From assembly GCA_014904985.1 (NCBI GenBank), contig MU129042.1, positions 1-64,000 on the forward strand: DNA of 64,000 nucleotides, in the 5' to 3' direction. The notes under the pieces are model-generated. The model was not told the origin of the DNA and did not search any database. It saw nothing but the letters and a program-made list of their open reading frames with translations. Position numbers and translations under genes: made by a program. Of this stretch, positions 63,726-64,000 are shown piece by piece. The stretch's first letter is position 1. Every line of letters starts with the position of its first letter. The stretch comes from Hydnum rufescens UP504 (Eukaryota; Basidiomycota; Agaricomycetes; Cantharellales; Hydnaceae).

Positions 63726-64000
63726 TCCCCATGACTCCCCTTTGCTCCACCATTCAAAATAGCGAATTACTTCCGGCCCTCTTATGTCCGATGGAGAAGA
63801 CCCTCAGGGCGACCTATTCCACTTTTCCTTAAGGGAACTTGTCCAGGTTTGAAGGAGGAATAGCATGTAATGTGTCAATCTCCCCTTTTATCTTGAAATT
63901 GGAATATCTCCATCAGTTTTGAAGATTTTAACTTGATTTCTTTTTCTCTGTGTGTCCCTTAAGTCCGACTTTTTCACTTTTCATTGAGTTGAAGTCTGGA
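63726..64000. other. No gene recognised
   Basis: Pyrimidine-rich, unremarkable sequence to the window end; possibly the rest of the LTR. Confidence 0.35.

Overview
The window looks like a transposon- and repeat-rich stretch of an Agaricomycete (mushroom-forming basidiomycete) genome. The reasons are short spliceosomal introns with CTNAY-type branch points, KDZ-superfamily transposases with a Cys-rich N-terminal region, Ty3/gypsy remnants, a tyrosine recombinase of a type common in these fungi, and NLR-like receptors with 48-residue TPR-type repeats. The species cannot be fixed from the sequence. Two assembly gaps are present (22636-22162+1000, i.e. 22636-23162, and 53887-53911).

Layout. 1-3.5 kb: decayed gypsy element on the minus strand (LTR, integrase scrap, Gag). 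3.5-6.5 kb: mostly non-coding, with an LTR/promoter-like segment and one small membrane-protein ORF. 6.5-26.3 kb: a tandemly duplicated three-gene block (minus-strand unknown gene, plus-strand receptor-like gene with Cys6 cluster, MLKL-type helical bundle and TPRs, minus-strand unknown gene), copy A at 6.56-14.4 kb and copy B at 18.6-26.2 kb, with a broken NACHT-type NLR between them whose N-terminus is a third copy of the receptor N-terminus. 27.1-28.0 kb: two 17-bp-period minisatellites. 28.1-33.0 kb: two minus-strand unknown genes, both damaged. 33.6-52.8 kb: a small coiled-coil gene and a KDZ transposase gene that is split by a 15.4-kb insertion. 52.7-54.5 kb: an inverted repeat and a gypsy LTR. 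55-60.6 kb: an intact-looking GRF zinc-finger gene and a second KDZ transposon with terminal TGTAGCTACA repeats. 60.7-64 kb: tyrosine recombinase remnant, degenerate ~160-bp repeats and the same LTR as at the left edge, in opposite orientation.

The most unusual part is 35735-51143. It resolves into three copies of one ~5-kb DNA element nested inside one another (35735-51143, 39093-49611, 42650-47887). Each copy has a CAGGCTGGTCAGTCA-type end and a CACCTTGGTCAGTCA-type end, target-site duplications of about 8 bp, a central palindrome, and two arms that read outward. The arms are built of repeated 'exon-intron' units: a hairpin with ACCACACACCCGC arms, a GTRAGT donor, a second hairpin AAAAAGAGCAGC/GCTGCTCTTTTT, a TACTAAY branch point and a TTCTAG acceptor. 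Thirty-nine copies of the second hairpin are present, with compensatory changes in the arms. I do not recognise this element family. Removing the outer element plus one 8-bp duplication rejoins the KDZ reading frame exactly across its YLHSRCPLCFGG motif.

Many coding remnants here carry in-frame TGA codons where the family or a duplicate copy has CGA, which fits CpG deamination of silenced repeats.
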